This document shows, piece after piece, positions 36,428 to 46,200 of a stretch of DNA of 64,000 nucleotides. A program made the position numbers and the translations under genes. Source of the DNA: Bacteroidota bacterium (GTDB taxonomy: Bacteria; Bacteroidota; Bacteroidia; Chitinophagales; Chitinophagaceae); NCBI GenBank assembly GCA_016706595.1, contig JADJJH010000003.1:1-64000 (forward strand), written 5' to 3'. Positions within the stretch are counted from its first letter, which is position 1. Every line of letters begins with the position of its first letter. A model generated the notes under the pieces. That model was given only the letters and a program-made list of their open reading frames with translations. It was not told the origin of the DNA and searched no databases.

Positions 36428-37162
36428 CTAAACTTTACTCGGCATTATAATCGCTGAAAAATCTCTTAGGCCTACTTCATGCTGGGGGGTAATAAATCCT
36501 TCGCCATACTTTACACCAATTCGTTTGCCTAATACTCGATTCCGAAATTCAAGTGTATCTAAAAACCCTTGTGATGAAATATAGGTCATAGGCCCATCCT
36601 TTGAATCACTATAAAACTGGGTGGTAAAGGCCTTAATACTATCCATTTTAATGTGAAAGGTTTCGCTTATATCAATTATAAAATCCGGTTCTATATCTTG
36701 ATCCTGAATATAATTGAATACTTTTTTCGGTCGCCATGCAGCTTGCAATTTCCCTTCAAACTCGGTTTCAATTTTCACAAGTCCTGAGTAAAAACATGCA
36801 TCCCTGACTAACAATGCAGCTCGTCCATGATCGGGATGTCGATCTGTAGGCGCATTGGCTAACACTATATCGGGTTGGTATTTACGTATAATTTGTATTA
36901 AGGTTTTTTGATGTGTTTCATCATTTTGAAAAAAACCATCTCTAAATCCAAGATTCTCGCGCACATCAATTTTTAAAATCCGGCTTGCTTCTTCGGCTTC
37001 GGTCTTGCGAGTTTGAGGAGTTCCACGAGAGCCTAATTCACCGGCAGTTAAATCAACAATGCCAATTTTATAACCTTTTTGTTGATGCAAAGCCAAGGTG
37101 CCGCTGCACGAAAGTTCAATATCATCGGGATGGGCAGCAATGGCTAAAATATCTAATTTCAT
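36428..37162 (-). CDS. bshB1: Bacillithiol biosynthesis deacetylase BshB1
   Basis: 244 residues of the LmbE/PIG-L zinc deacetylase family. BshB1 removes the acetyl group from N-acetylglucosaminyl-malate, the second step of bacillithiol synthesis. The zinc-site motif AAHPDDIELSCSGTLA (His11-Pro-Asp-Asp14) opens the protein, TAGELGSRGTPQTRKTEAEE follows, and the second motif DRHPDHG supplies the further ligand. The C-terminus (RNRVLGKRIGVKYGEGFITP) is the typical BshB1 end. Start ATG 37162 lies 18 bases after a -7 box. YtxJ is encoded nearby, consistent with a bacillithiol-using cell. bshA and bshC are not in the window. Confidence 0.92.
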   Translation of the reverse strand: MKLDILAIAAHPDDIELSCSGTLALHQQKGYKIGIVDLTAGELGSRGTPQTRKTEAEEASRILKIDVRENLGFRDGFFQNDETHQKTLIQIIRKYQPDIVLANAPTDRHPDHGRAALLVRDACFYSGLVKIETEFEGKLQAAWRPKKVFNYIQDQDIEPDFIIDISETFHIKMDSIKAFTTQFYSDSKDGPMTYISSQGFLDTLEFRNRVLGKRIGVKYGEGFITPQHEVGLRDFSAIIMPSKV

Positions 37163-37179
37163 AATTATACTTGAGTTGC

Positions 37180-37187
37180 CAAAGTTA
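37180..37187 (-). promoter_or_regulatory. Bacteroidota -7 promoter box before bshB1
   Basis: On the minus strand TAACTTTG matches TAnnTTTG, with a TTG about 23 bases upstream. The bshB1 start codon is 18 bases downstream. The DUF4294 gene ends only 9 bases further upstream, so bshB1 may also be read through from it. Confidence 0.45.
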
Positions 37188-37195
37188 ATCGAATT

Positions 37196-37819
37196 CTATC
37201 TTTTGTACTCAAAATGTCCGCGTTGTTCAATTTCTTGTACTATTTGTTCGATGGCTGCATCATCGCCGGTAGCGTCGTATGTATTTCGTAAATTATTATC
37301 GAACAATAAAGCCATACCTTGAAAAATTCTTGCGTTAAATCCACCCTTTAATTCCTTTACAATCACATAGCATGGTTTACCGGTTTGTCGTGCGATTAGC
37401 TTCACCAAAATTTGTCCTTGCGAGATACTCAGGTTTTCTAACTCTCCTTTAAACTTTTTATTCAATTCATTTTCTTTCCGACGTTTGAATTCTTTTTTAG
37501 CGACTTTACTATTTAGTGAATTGAGCACACTATCAATATCTTGCAAAACAATACCGGCCATCACTGCGTATGGATACACCACATACACATTATAACGAAG
37601 TCGTTGGTAGGCTTCTCGATCCTTTTTTTCGCGTTTGCGTTTTTCTATTAACCATTCGGGTGCTTCATCGATAACTACAACCGTTTCGAGATACTTATGT
37701 AAAATGGTATCTCCGTTTATAATCAATACTGCAACAGGTATTGTATCAAATTCCCCTCGCTGCGCCTGAACGCAGTTGAAGCTTAAAAGTAATAAACCTA
37801 TCAACAATAATTTCTTCAT
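37196..37819 (-). CDS. DUF4294 protein, exported
   Basis: 207 residues from ATG 37819 (MKKLLLIGLLLLSFNCVQAQ, a clear signal peptide; an ATG four codons earlier is less likely). The body matches DUF4294: ETVVVIDEAPEW, AYQRLRYNVYVVYPYAVMAG, a helical RRKENELNKKFKGELENLSI segment, then SQGQILVKLIARQTGKPCYV and YDATGDDAAIEQIVQEIEQR. This family is widespread in Bacteroidota and found next to envelope or peptidase genes; its function is unknown. It lies upstream of bshB1 in the same direction. Confidence 0.85.
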   Translation of the reverse strand: MKKLLLIGLLLLSFNCVQAQRGEFDTIPVAVLIINGDTILHKYLETVVVIDEAPEWLIEKRKREKKDREAYQRLRYNVYVVYPYAVMAGIVLQDIDSVLNSLNSKVAKKEFKRRKENELNKKFKGELENLSISQGQILVKLIARQTGKPCYVIVKELKGGFNARIFQGMALLFDNNLRNTYDATGDDAAIEQIVQEIEQRGHFEYKR

Positions 37820-37831
37820 GATACAACCCAT

Positions 37832-38199
37832 ACAACTATTGTTTGCTACTAATTATTGCTAGCGATAAAGGTGTAATTTATAACTTAGTTTGAAAATCAT
37901 ACCATTTACACATTTCTTATTTTAGCGATAAGGTGTTTGGTTGAAAGTTTAGAATTGGCCAAACTCAACATTTAACCCAGGTTACGCAATAGGATTTGCC
38001 TTGAGCAAATTCTAGTGTGTTAGCTGGGTTTATCCCGCCTGTCCCGTGATTCGGGGATTTAGAAATTGTTTTTAAACTTGCTTCAAGATTGATTTACAAT
38101 TTCTTATATCGATGAAGTATTTCTAATGCGGAATGTGGGTTTAACTAGTATCGACTACTTTGTGGTAAATACACTTTTATTAATTAATTTCGCCCCGAA
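37832..38199. other. Intergenic region between divergent genes
   Basis: 368 bases upstream of both the DUF4294 gene and the polysaccharide cluster. A TAATTTCG box at 38185-38192 lies only 8 bases from the acetyltransferase ATG, which would give a nearly leaderless transcript if used. No gene or structured RNA recognised. Confidence 0.4.
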
Positions 38200-38781
38200 A
38201 TGATAGAACAAAAGTATAAAGCCGACCCTACCGCTGTAATTGATGATGGCTGCGATATTGGAGAGGGCGTAAGTATTTGGCATTTTAGTCATATCATGAA
38301 AGGTTGCAAAATCGGCGATCATTGTAACATCGGTCAAAACGTAGTGATTTCACCTAATGTAGTGTTAGGAAAAAATGTAAAAATTCAAAATAATGTTTCG
38401 GTATATACCGGCGTAACTTGTGGCGATGATGTTTTTTTAGGCCCTTCATGTGTATTTACCAATGTAACGAATCCACGAAGTGGTGTAAACCGTCGCGGAC
38501 AATACGATAAAACGCATGTAGGTGATGGCGCTTCCATAGGTGCAAATGCCACAATTGTTTGCGGACATGATATTGGCAAATACGCTTTTATTGGAGCCGG
38601 CGCAGTGGTAACAAAAAATGTTCCTGATTATGCTTTGTTGGTGGGTAACCCGGCAAAACAAATTGGATGGATGAGTGAGTATGGGTATCGTTTGCAATTT
38701 GATGAAAATGGTTTAGCCACCTGCGAAGAAAGTAAACAAGAATATAAATTAGAAAATCATAAAGTAACTAGAATTAGCTAA
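38200..38781 (+). CDS. Left-handed beta-helix N-acetyltransferase (WbpD/WlbB-like)
   Basis: 193 residues built from hexapeptide repeats (DDGCDIGEGVSIWHFSHIMK, IGDHCNIGQNVVISPNVVLG, IGANATIVCGHDIGKYAFIG) with a loop CVFTNVTNPRSGVNRRGQYD and the end VPDYALLVGNPAKQIGWMSE. This matches UDP-2-acetamido-3-amino-2,3-dideoxy-glucuronate N-acetyltransferases that complete the di-N-acetylated uronic acid sugar of surface polysaccharides. The next gene encodes the matching dehydrogenase-type partner. The aminotransferase (WbpE) and the first dehydrogenase (WbpA) are not in the window. Confidence 0.85.
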   Translation: MIEQKYKADPTAVIDDGCDIGEGVSIWHFSHIMKGCKIGDHCNIGQNVVISPNVVLGKNVKIQNNVSVYTGVTCGDDVFLGPSCVFTNVTNPRSGVNRRGQYDKTHVGDGASIGANATIVCGHDIGKYAFIGAGAVVTKNVPDYALLVGNPAKQIGWMSEYGYRLQFDENGLATCEESKQEYKLENHKVTRIS

Positions 38782-38790
38782 TCGTATCAC

Positions 38791-39801
38791 ATGAATAAAA
38801 TAAAATTTGCCGTCATAGGTTGCGGTCATATCGGAAAGCGTCATGCTGAAATGATTATTCGAAATGAAGAATCTGAATTAGTTGCTTTGGTAGATATTAA
38901 ACCAAAAGACTCGCTGAATATACAATCCTATGATGTGCCTTTTTTTAATTCTATCGAAGATTTACTTGCTAGTCATATAATGCAAGAAATTGATGTAGTA
39001 AATATTGCTACACCCAATGGTTATCATGCCGAACATGCGATGTTAAGCTTAGAAGCAAAAAAACATGTAGTGATTGAAAAGCCCATGGCACTCAATAAAC
39101 AAGATGCCGAAAAAGTAATTTTTAAAGCTTTAAATGTACATAAACATGTTTTTGCTGTCATGCAAAATAGGTATAGTCCGCCGAGTGTTTGGATAAAGGA
39201 CATGATAGATAGCGAACGCCTTGGCAAGATATTTATGGTTCAATTAAATTGTTATTGGAACCGCGATGATAGATACTATAAGGCTGACAGTTGGCATGGA
39301 AAGGCGGATTTAGATGGAGGCACTTTATATACTCAATTTTCGCATTTTATAGATTTGATGTATTGGTTGTTTGGCGATGTTGAAAATATAGTATCGCGAT
39401 TTACGAATTTCAATCATGCGCATCTTACCGAATTTAAAGAAGACAGCGGAATAATCAATTTTGATTTTGTGAATGGTGGTATAGGATGTATTAATTTCTC
39501 AACGTCTATTTGGGATAGAAATTTAGAAAGTTCAATGACCATTATAGGTGAAAAAGGGAGTGTAAAAATTGGCGGTCAATACATGGATAAAGTAGAAGTT
39601 TGTAATGTGAAAGATTATGAAATGCCGGAATTGCCGCCTACGAATCCGGGTAACGATTATGGAGCCTATAAAGGTAGTGCAGCTAATCACCATTATATTA
39701 TTGATAACGTAGTGAATGTATTAAAAAATCGTGCAACCATTACTACGAATGCATTAGAAGGACTAAAAGTAGTTGATATTATAGAGCGGATGTACAAATA
39801 G
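38791..39801 (+). CDS. Gfo/Idh/MocA-family oxidoreductase (WbpB/WlbA-like)
   Basis: 336 residues. It has the Rossmann motif FAVIGCGHIGKRHAEM at the N-terminus, the family Glu-Lys-Pro in HVVIEKPMALNKQDAEK, and the substrate region GGTLYTQFSHFIDLMYWLFG with catalytic-type His. The C-terminal end (NHHYIIDNVVNVL, ALEGLKVVDIIERMYK) is typical of UDP-GlcNAc-uronate 3-dehydrogenases, which act before the transaminase and the acetyltransferase encoded upstream. The gene starts 9 bases after the acetyltransferase stop, in one operon with it and the flippase gene. Confidence 0.85.
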   Translation: MNKIKFAVIGCGHIGKRHAEMIIRNEESELVALVDIKPKDSLNIQSYDVPFFNSIEDLLASHIMQEIDVVNIATPNGYHAEHAMLSLEAKKHVVIEKPMALNKQDAEKVIFKALNVHKHVFAVMQNRYSPPSVWIKDMIDSERLGKIFMVQLNCYWNRDDRYYKADSWHGKADLDGGTLYTQFSHFIDLMYWLFGDVENIVSRFTNFNHAHLTEFKEDSGIINFDFVNGGIGCINFSTSIWDRNLESSMTIIGEKGSVKIGGQYMDKVEVCNVKDYEMPELPPTNPGNDYGAYKGSAANHHYIIDNVVNVLKNRATITTNALEGLKVVDIIERMYK

Positions 39802-39816
39802 TGATAAGATGCAACT

Positions 39817-41298
39817 ATGAGTAACAAAGCCGTTAATGCCTTATTTTTAATTTTTTCGCAAGCCGTTAATGTTGTTATCCTTTTTTTGTTTACACCTTAT
39901 TTGGTAAGGGCATTACCCAAACAAGTATATGGTAGCTATGGTCAAGTATTATTTATAACAGAGTTTATTAGTATACTTACTTCAATTGCTATTATACAAA
40001 CGGCGATGGTATTTTTTTCGGATACCACGAAGAAGTTTGAAGATTCGTTAAAAACAGTATTAGGCTTTACCTTTTTTGCAGGCGTTGTTGCTTTACTTGT
40101 ATTAATTGTGTTTTCTTTTTTCGCACCCGATATTTTTGGTAACCAAAGTTTAGGTAGTTTGCTTCGGGTATATGCCTTTAGTTTACTCGGCTCGAAGTTA
40201 AATTTAGTGCTTAATCAAGCGATGATAAAAATTCAACGAAGTAAGTTTTTAATGTTTCTATCAGTCATTACCAATGTCTTAAAATTATCGCTAGCCATTA
40301 TTGCAATTCAAGTATATCATTCTATTTCAGCGTTATTATTAATTTATGCTATTGAACCATTTATCACAGGTTTGATTCAGATTTATCGTTTACAGAAAGA
40401 CGGCTATTGGCATGGTAAATTAAATATGGATACTATGAAGGAAATATTTAAAGTTGGATTTCCTCTATACATTGTCGATATTTTGGGTTCATCATACACT
40501 TACATTGCAGGGTTTATTATTGGCATTTATTTAAATGAAGAACAGTATGCACTGTATCGAAATGGAAGTGTTGAACTGCCGGTAATTGGCACTATCTATG
40601 GAACCATATCCTTGCTGTTTATGGCCGATTTTTCGAAGCATATTCTTGAACGTAATTATGCACAAGTAGCCGAAATCAAAAATCGAATTATTACCACCAC
40701 CTCCGTGATATTATTTCCAATTGCCATATTCTTTATCCTTTTTAGCAAGGAATTTATTTTATTGTATCTAACCGATAAATATTACGAGAGTTTTAAAATT
40801 TTCGCTTTGTTCTCATGTATACTTCTGATACGATTTCAAAACTATACAGATATCTTGGTATTACTTAAAAAGTCGCGATACGTTTTAATAGGCTTTGTCA
40901 TATTCATGATTTCAAATTTTGGTTTAAACATTCTCTTATCAAAATATTTTGGCATTTTGGGATGTGCTATAGCTACTGTATTTAGTGTGTATTTATTAGC
41001 CTTTATTCAATTACATATTACCATCAAACAATTAGGTGTAAAGTATAGTCAGTACATTAATTTCAAAGCACTCGGCTTTATACTTGGCATTTCATTGTTG
41101 CTGATCGGTTTTTGTAAATTGTGTATGGTAGGCATGCATGTGCCAATTCTATGGTCATTTATTTTTTCAGGAGTAATTACAGTTCCGGTGCTCATTGTTT
41201 TTTTTATCAAGAAGAAATTGGTAGACATTTCCTATTATAAATCTATATTTGTTAAAGTGCCTTTTATTGGCCATAAATTGTTCGATTTACTTTCATGA
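39817..41298 (+). CDS. Polysaccharide flippase (Wzx/MOP family)
   Basis: 493 residues with about 12-14 transmembrane helices (for example ALFLIFSQAVNVVILFLFTP, FTFFAGVVALLVLIVFSFFA, IIATTTSVILF-like and FILGISLLLIGFC segments), no cytoplasmic enzyme domain and the conserved RALPKQVYGSYGQ loop of the oligosaccharide flippase group. It would move lipid-linked repeat units across the inner membrane. It starts 15 bases after the oxidoreductase and overlaps the next gene by 4 bases (ATGA). Confidence 0.85.
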   Translation: MSNKAVNALFLIFSQAVNVVILFLFTPYLVRALPKQVYGSYGQVLFITEFISILTSIAIIQTAMVFFSDTTKKFEDSLKTVLGFTFFAGVVALLVLIVFSFFAPDIFGNQSLGSLLRVYAFSLLGSKLNLVLNQAMIKIQRSKFLMFLSVITNVLKLSLAIIAIQVYHSISALLLIYAIEPFITGLIQIYRLQKDGYWHGKLNMDTMKEIFKVGFPLYIVDILGSSYTYIAGFIIGIYLNEEQYALYRNGSVELPVIGTIYGTISLLFMADFSKHILERNYAQVAEIKNRIITTTSVILFPIAIFFILFSKEFILLYLTDKYYESFKIFALFSCILLIRFQNYTDILVLLKKSRYVLIGFVIFMISNFGLNILLSKYFGILGCAIATVFSVYLLAFIQLHITIKQLGVKYSQYINFKALGFILGISLLLIGFCKLCMVGMHVPILWSFIFSGVITVPVLIVFFIKKKLVDISYYKSIFVKVPFIGHKLFDLLS

Positions 41299-41834
41299 TA
41301 ACCCTACTATTAAAGCTTTTTAAGCGAATGTATAAATGGACAGGTTCAGTGTATTATCTGGATATACACGAAGGGTTGTTTTGTACGAATTGGTGGTTTC
41401 AAAAAGTGAGAAAGGTAAATGATGATGTGCCTTTTCAGGTCCATTACACAAGTTTAGTTGCAGGGGTTGAGAACATTAAATTTCCGCAACACAGTGTATC
41501 CATACGAAAAAGTTTTGCGGTAAGCGGTGGTTGTTATTTTGGCATTGCAAAAGGTTCAACCCTTGAAATTGGTGAAGGAACTATTTGGGCTTGGAATGTA
41601 AATATCCAGACAGCCAATCACGATTTTATAGATCGAAATAAATTTGAAGTGAAGTCGATTCGAATTGGCGATAATTGTTGGATAGGGGGGAATGTAACCA
41701 TTTTGCCAGGTGTTGTTTTAGGCAACAATGTAACCGTTGGCGCCAATAGTGTAGTCACAAAATCATTTCCCGACAATGTTGTCATTGCTGGCGTACCGGC
41801 TAAAATTCTTAAAGAAATTCAGCCTACTGCATGA
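41295..41834 (+). CDS. Hexapeptide-repeat acyltransferase
   Basis: 179 residues. A non-repeat N-terminus (about 60 residues) is followed by a left-handed beta-helix (ISIR..., GTIWAWNVNIQTANHDFIDR, IRIGDNCWIGGNVTILPGVV, LGNNVTVGANSVVTKSFPDN) and the terminal VVIAGVPAKILKEI of sugar O-acetyltransferases. The NHDF His is the likely catalytic base. It probably acetylates a sugar of the surface polysaccharide. Translationally coupled on both sides by ATGA overlaps. Confidence 0.8.
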   Translation: MITLLLKLFKRMYKWTGSVYYLDIHEGLFCTNWWFQKVRKVNDDVPFQVHYTSLVAGVENIKFPQHSVSIRKSFAVSGGCYFGIAKGSTLEIGEGTIWAWNVNIQTANHDFIDRNKFEVKSIRIGDNCWIGGNVTILPGVVLGNNVTVGANSVVTKSFPDNVVIAGVPAKILKEIQPTA

Positions 41835-42970
41835 ACAAAAAAGTATTCATAATTGCCAATCGAAGTTTTCATAATGGGCCACGAATGATCCGTGAGATTA
41901 AGGCATTGAAAGATGATTTTGAAATCACTACAATGGGGCTTTCGGCACCAAGTGATTCAAGTATTCCATTTTACAATATCACTAACTTTATTACTACCCC
42001 TAATAAGGCTATCAATAAAATCGGTAGAATTTTACATTATAAAAAAATTAGTAAGGGTATTGGGGAGTGGTTTCCAAAGATTGCCAAGTTTATTCGAGAC
42101 CAGAAATTTGATGCGGTGATTATACATGATATCAATTTTCTTCCCACGGTGGCAAGATTAAAAAGTAAGATGCCAATTAAAGTGATTTACAATGCTCATG
42201 AGTATCATCCGCTTGAATTTGAAGAAAAGCCGAATTGGGTAAATACACACGGAAGATATTATTATGCCTTATATCAAAAATATATTCACCAAGTTGATTT
42301 GTTCATCAATGTTTGTAATGGGATAGCCAATAAGTGTAAAGAAGAATTCAACATTGAATCTTTGGTAATTCCTAATGCGGCTTCATTTATTAATTTACCC
42401 GTTCGTGAAAATGCCGGTAATATGATCAAGATGATCTACCATGGAGGTATTATGCAATCACGACGCATCGAGGATATTATTGACATTGCCCGCATTTTAG
42501 GTAAAGGCTATTCATTAGATATCGTTGCTATGCCTTCGAAGTTTGAAATGACTTATTATGAAGAAATTAAAAAACGAATTGCTCAATGCGATAATGTATT
42601 TTTAAAAGATCCTGTAAATTTTTCTGAAATTATACCTTTAATTAGTCAGTATGATCTTGGCTTATATCTATTGCAGCCAGCTAATTTTAACAATTTATAC
42701 GCTTTACCCAATAAAATATTTGAGTTTATACAAGCACGTTTAGCCATTGCTATTTCACCTTCCCCAGAAATGAAAAGGTTGGTTGAAAAGTATGATCTCG
42801 GAATCGTGGCTGATGATTTTACACCGGCTAATTTAGCTTCAAAAATAAAGGTAATGACCAGGACGGAACTTCATACTTTTAAAATGAATGCAAATAAAGC
42901 AGCCAGTATTGAGCATGCCGAGCATTACGAGAAGCTGTATTTGTTACATATGAAAGCATTGTTTAATTGA
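41831..42970 (+). CDS. Glycosyltransferase, GT-B fold (GT4-like)
   Basis: 379 residues. The N-terminal Rossmann-like half has IIANRSFHNGPRMIREIKAL and FDAVIIHDINFLPTVARLKS, and a YNAHEYHPLEFEEKPNWVNT block. The C-terminal half has MIYHGGIMQSRRIEDIIDIA and the sugar-nucleotide site LYALPNKIFEFIQARLAIAI, with the conserved E-F/E-x7-E pattern. Last gene of the polysaccharide operon, overlapping the acyltransferase by 4 bases. Donor and acceptor are unknown. Confidence 0.85.
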   Translation: MNKKVFIIANRSFHNGPRMIREIKALKDDFEITTMGLSAPSDSSIPFYNITNFITTPNKAINKIGRILHYKKISKGIGEWFPKIAKFIRDQKFDAVIIHDINFLPTVARLKSKMPIKVIYNAHEYHPLEFEEKPNWVNTHGRYYYALYQKYIHQVDLFINVCNGIANKCKEEFNIESLVIPNAASFINLPVRENAGNMIKMIYHGGIMQSRRIEDIIDIARILGKGYSLDIVAMPSKFEMTYYEEIKKRIAQCDNVFLKDPVNFSEIIPLISQYDLGLYLLQPANFNNLYALPNKIFEFIQARLAIAISPSPEMKRLVEKYDLGIVADDFTPANLASKIKVMTRTELHTFKMNANKAASIEHAEHYEKLYLLHMKALFN

Positions 42971-42985
42971 TGTTTTACATCAATT
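42965..42985. repeat. Hairpin at the end of the polysaccharide operon
   Basis: AATTGATG and CATCAATT pair around TTTTA, overlapping the glycosyltransferase stop. No T-run follows, so a weak terminator at best. Confidence 0.3.
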
Positions 42986-43229
42986 GAGGGTGAATGAATG
43001 CAATGAATGATTTATTGAAAGTCATTTTGAAGCCTCTAAAACTCACTCACGCGAACTTGTATATTTACCACATGGCCTTTCTGTATCAAGCAGGTTGTAG
43101 GATTTTTTGCAGTCAAGATAGCCATCCGAAGCCTGGCCTATTAATGATCTAGGGTTTTCAACATGTGAATAACGATGCATATGAGGTTTTTAGAAATGTC
43201 TTTGATATAATAAAGTAAATTGCGCTTCT

Positions 43230-46200
43230 ATGGTACAAAAGAAATTAGCAAGCTTATTGTGTTGTTTATTGATTAGCCATCTTATGCTAGCACAAATGCC
43301 GGCATCAGTATATGCCGACCCGATTATAGGATACTACGCGGGTGTCGATACGCAATATCAATATTTTGATGGAATAAAAACGTTGGCAGAAGAGAATCAA
43401 CTCATAAACAAATTGTATCCATTTCCGGCAAGCGATTTTAAAAATTCATACCAAAATTTAAGCATCAGTAGCGATATTCAATTTTTCCCCGAATTAGATT
43501 TTACACTTCCTATTAGTTGGGCCTCCGATACAGGATTCTATCATGCCGGCAAAATACAATTTGTAATGCATCAAGATACATCAGATGCTTTTTTTTATCA
43601 ATTGGACGCAGATGCAGATAGTCAAACAGCCTTCTTAATTATTCCGGGTTCAGGTTGGAATCAAGCTACTTCTGTGAGTTTGTATTCTCCAGGAATTATC
43701 ATAATTCAGTGTGTGCTATAGCTAAAAAATGCCAAGCGTATGGTGATGTATTTACGTTTGTTCGTCCAAACGAAGATTTTGTGGCTATGTGGTCTTCCAT
43801 CAGCGCAAGTAGTCGACGCAAAATAAATTACAATTACTTGAACTCAAAAACGAATTTGATGAATCGGAATTGGGCAGCGAATTGTTATATTCAAATGAAT
43901 GCGCTTACAAAATATTTAAAAGGGAAATACAATAAAGTAATTGTTTTAGGGCTGTCGTCAGGTTCTTGGGGCGCTTTCTTTAGTTCATTGCAATCTGAAC
44001 CTGATGCGGCGCAAATAGCATCAGGTTATAGTATGTTGTTTAATGATTTATCTTACGGTGCAACTGCCGACCAATTGCATTTTGACGGTTTGTTTTCTGA
44101 TCACCCCGCGGATAGTGCGCGCGCTATCATTAAAAATCAAGTAACACAATACTTGTTTTCATATGGCTCGGGAGATGCAGTAACCCATATGGCCAATGAA
44201 AATACAAACCATATCACACAAAACTTTTTTAATACCCCCGACACACTACAAAATGCCTCGTATTTTTATGATTTTTCATCACACCGATTTCCATGCGAGG
44301 CACTTGATACCTTTTTTATTCGTGTAAAAAAAATGCCCAAAGCAAGCCTGCAAATTGTGAATACTTGTCTTTCAGATTCAGCACAACTTAAAATAAGTTT
44401 CATAGGCACAGCGCCTTATAGTTTTGGTTTGATGAGAAACGACACCTTGGTTGGAAATTATACTAGTTCAAATGATTCAATGTTTATCACTTTATTCCAA
44501 CCCGGGAATTACACTTTACATCAATTAATAGATAGTAATCAGGTCCTTGGATTTAAAGTGAATTCGATACAGTATAATCAGTCGACAAAATTGCAGATCA
44601 ATGCAATCAGTGAAAATTATATTTGCCATACCGATACTACATCCTTGTTGCTGACGTATGAGGGTACAGCACCTTATACTGTATTTTATACAGCCAATGG
44701 TTCAATTGTTGATTCTATTGTAACCTCATCGACTTCACATGATTTTCATTTTGCTAATGGAAATTATCATTTGTATATGTTGAAAGATGCAAATCAATGT
44801 GAAGTTATTCTTAATCAAACTTTTGCATTTGACTATCAAAAATTAGCGGATAGTCTTTCAATTCCTCAGTATCTCTGTGATAGCAATGTTTGCAAGATGG
44901 ATATTCATGTACAAGGTAATTCGCCATGGAATATACAATTTATGCAAAACGGTTTAGTTCAAAACATGCTGGTAAGTGATACATTTACTCATCACTATTT
45001 GAACAATGGTATTTATTTTTTTATCAATGTAAGTGATAGCACAGGCTGCGTTGAAAGTATGAATAATTATTTTGTACTTACCTATGATTCTTTAACTGCA
45101 AGTATCGCAAGTTCGCAATACGTGTGCGATTCAAATAAACTAGCATTACCATGTAGTGTAACCGGCAATTCGCCATTTATACTTGCTTATGAAAAGAATG
45201 GCATAAGTGAACAGTTAATTTTGCAAGCAAGCGAAGATATATTTTTAGATAACGGAAACTACCTTATACATAATATCACCGATGCTACAGGTTGTGTTAT
45301 TGATTTGGACACCACATTTCTTGTAAATTATGATACGCTTAGCTTACAAATGAGTGCACCTGTATTTTCTTGTGATAGCAATAAAACGCGTATTCAATTT
45401 CAATTTCAAGGCAACCCACCTTTTACTGTTTTTTATTTGCAAGATGGTATTAGTAAAAGTTTGAGTACCCCAAATAATATAATTGATGCTTATTTTGTGA
45501 ATGGGAATTACTTCTTCAATTCGGTAAGCGATAATACTTTGTGTAATGCAACCATTAATACAGGATTCAATTTTCAGTCTCAAGCATTATCAGCAAGCAT
45601 AGTTCAACAACATTATAATTGCGACTCAAACCAATATGAAATAGAATTTGCATTTACCGGAAATGCACCTTGGGTGCTTGAGTACACGGATGGTTCAAGT
45701 AATTTTACCCAAACGATAAACTCTACTTCTTTTTATTTGTATTTATTGAATGGAAATTATACAATCAACAAAGTAACTGATGCAACAGGTTGTGAATTTA
45801 TTTTCAATCAATTTGTATCGGTTTTCTATCAAGCAATGAATGCAAGTATAGTTTCTCAAGGTTACGATTGCGATTCGAATGCCTTAAAAGTGAGCTTTGC
45901 CCTAAACGGTAATGCACCATGGCAAATTACTTATATCGAAAACTTGCCTCTTCCGATAGTACATCATGCGTTCACATCTAACCCTAATTATGCATTGTAT
46001 TTGCAACCAGGAATTTATATACTTACCGAAATTGCCGATGTAACAAATTGTAATGTACAATTTAATCAACCCTTGGTTAATAATTATACGAATGTAAGCG
46101 TGAACAACTTTAACCATGCTTATGATTGCGATTCGTTGAAAGAAAAAATAAGTTTTGAAGTGAGTGGAAATGCTCCTTGGATACTTACTTATCAAAACAA

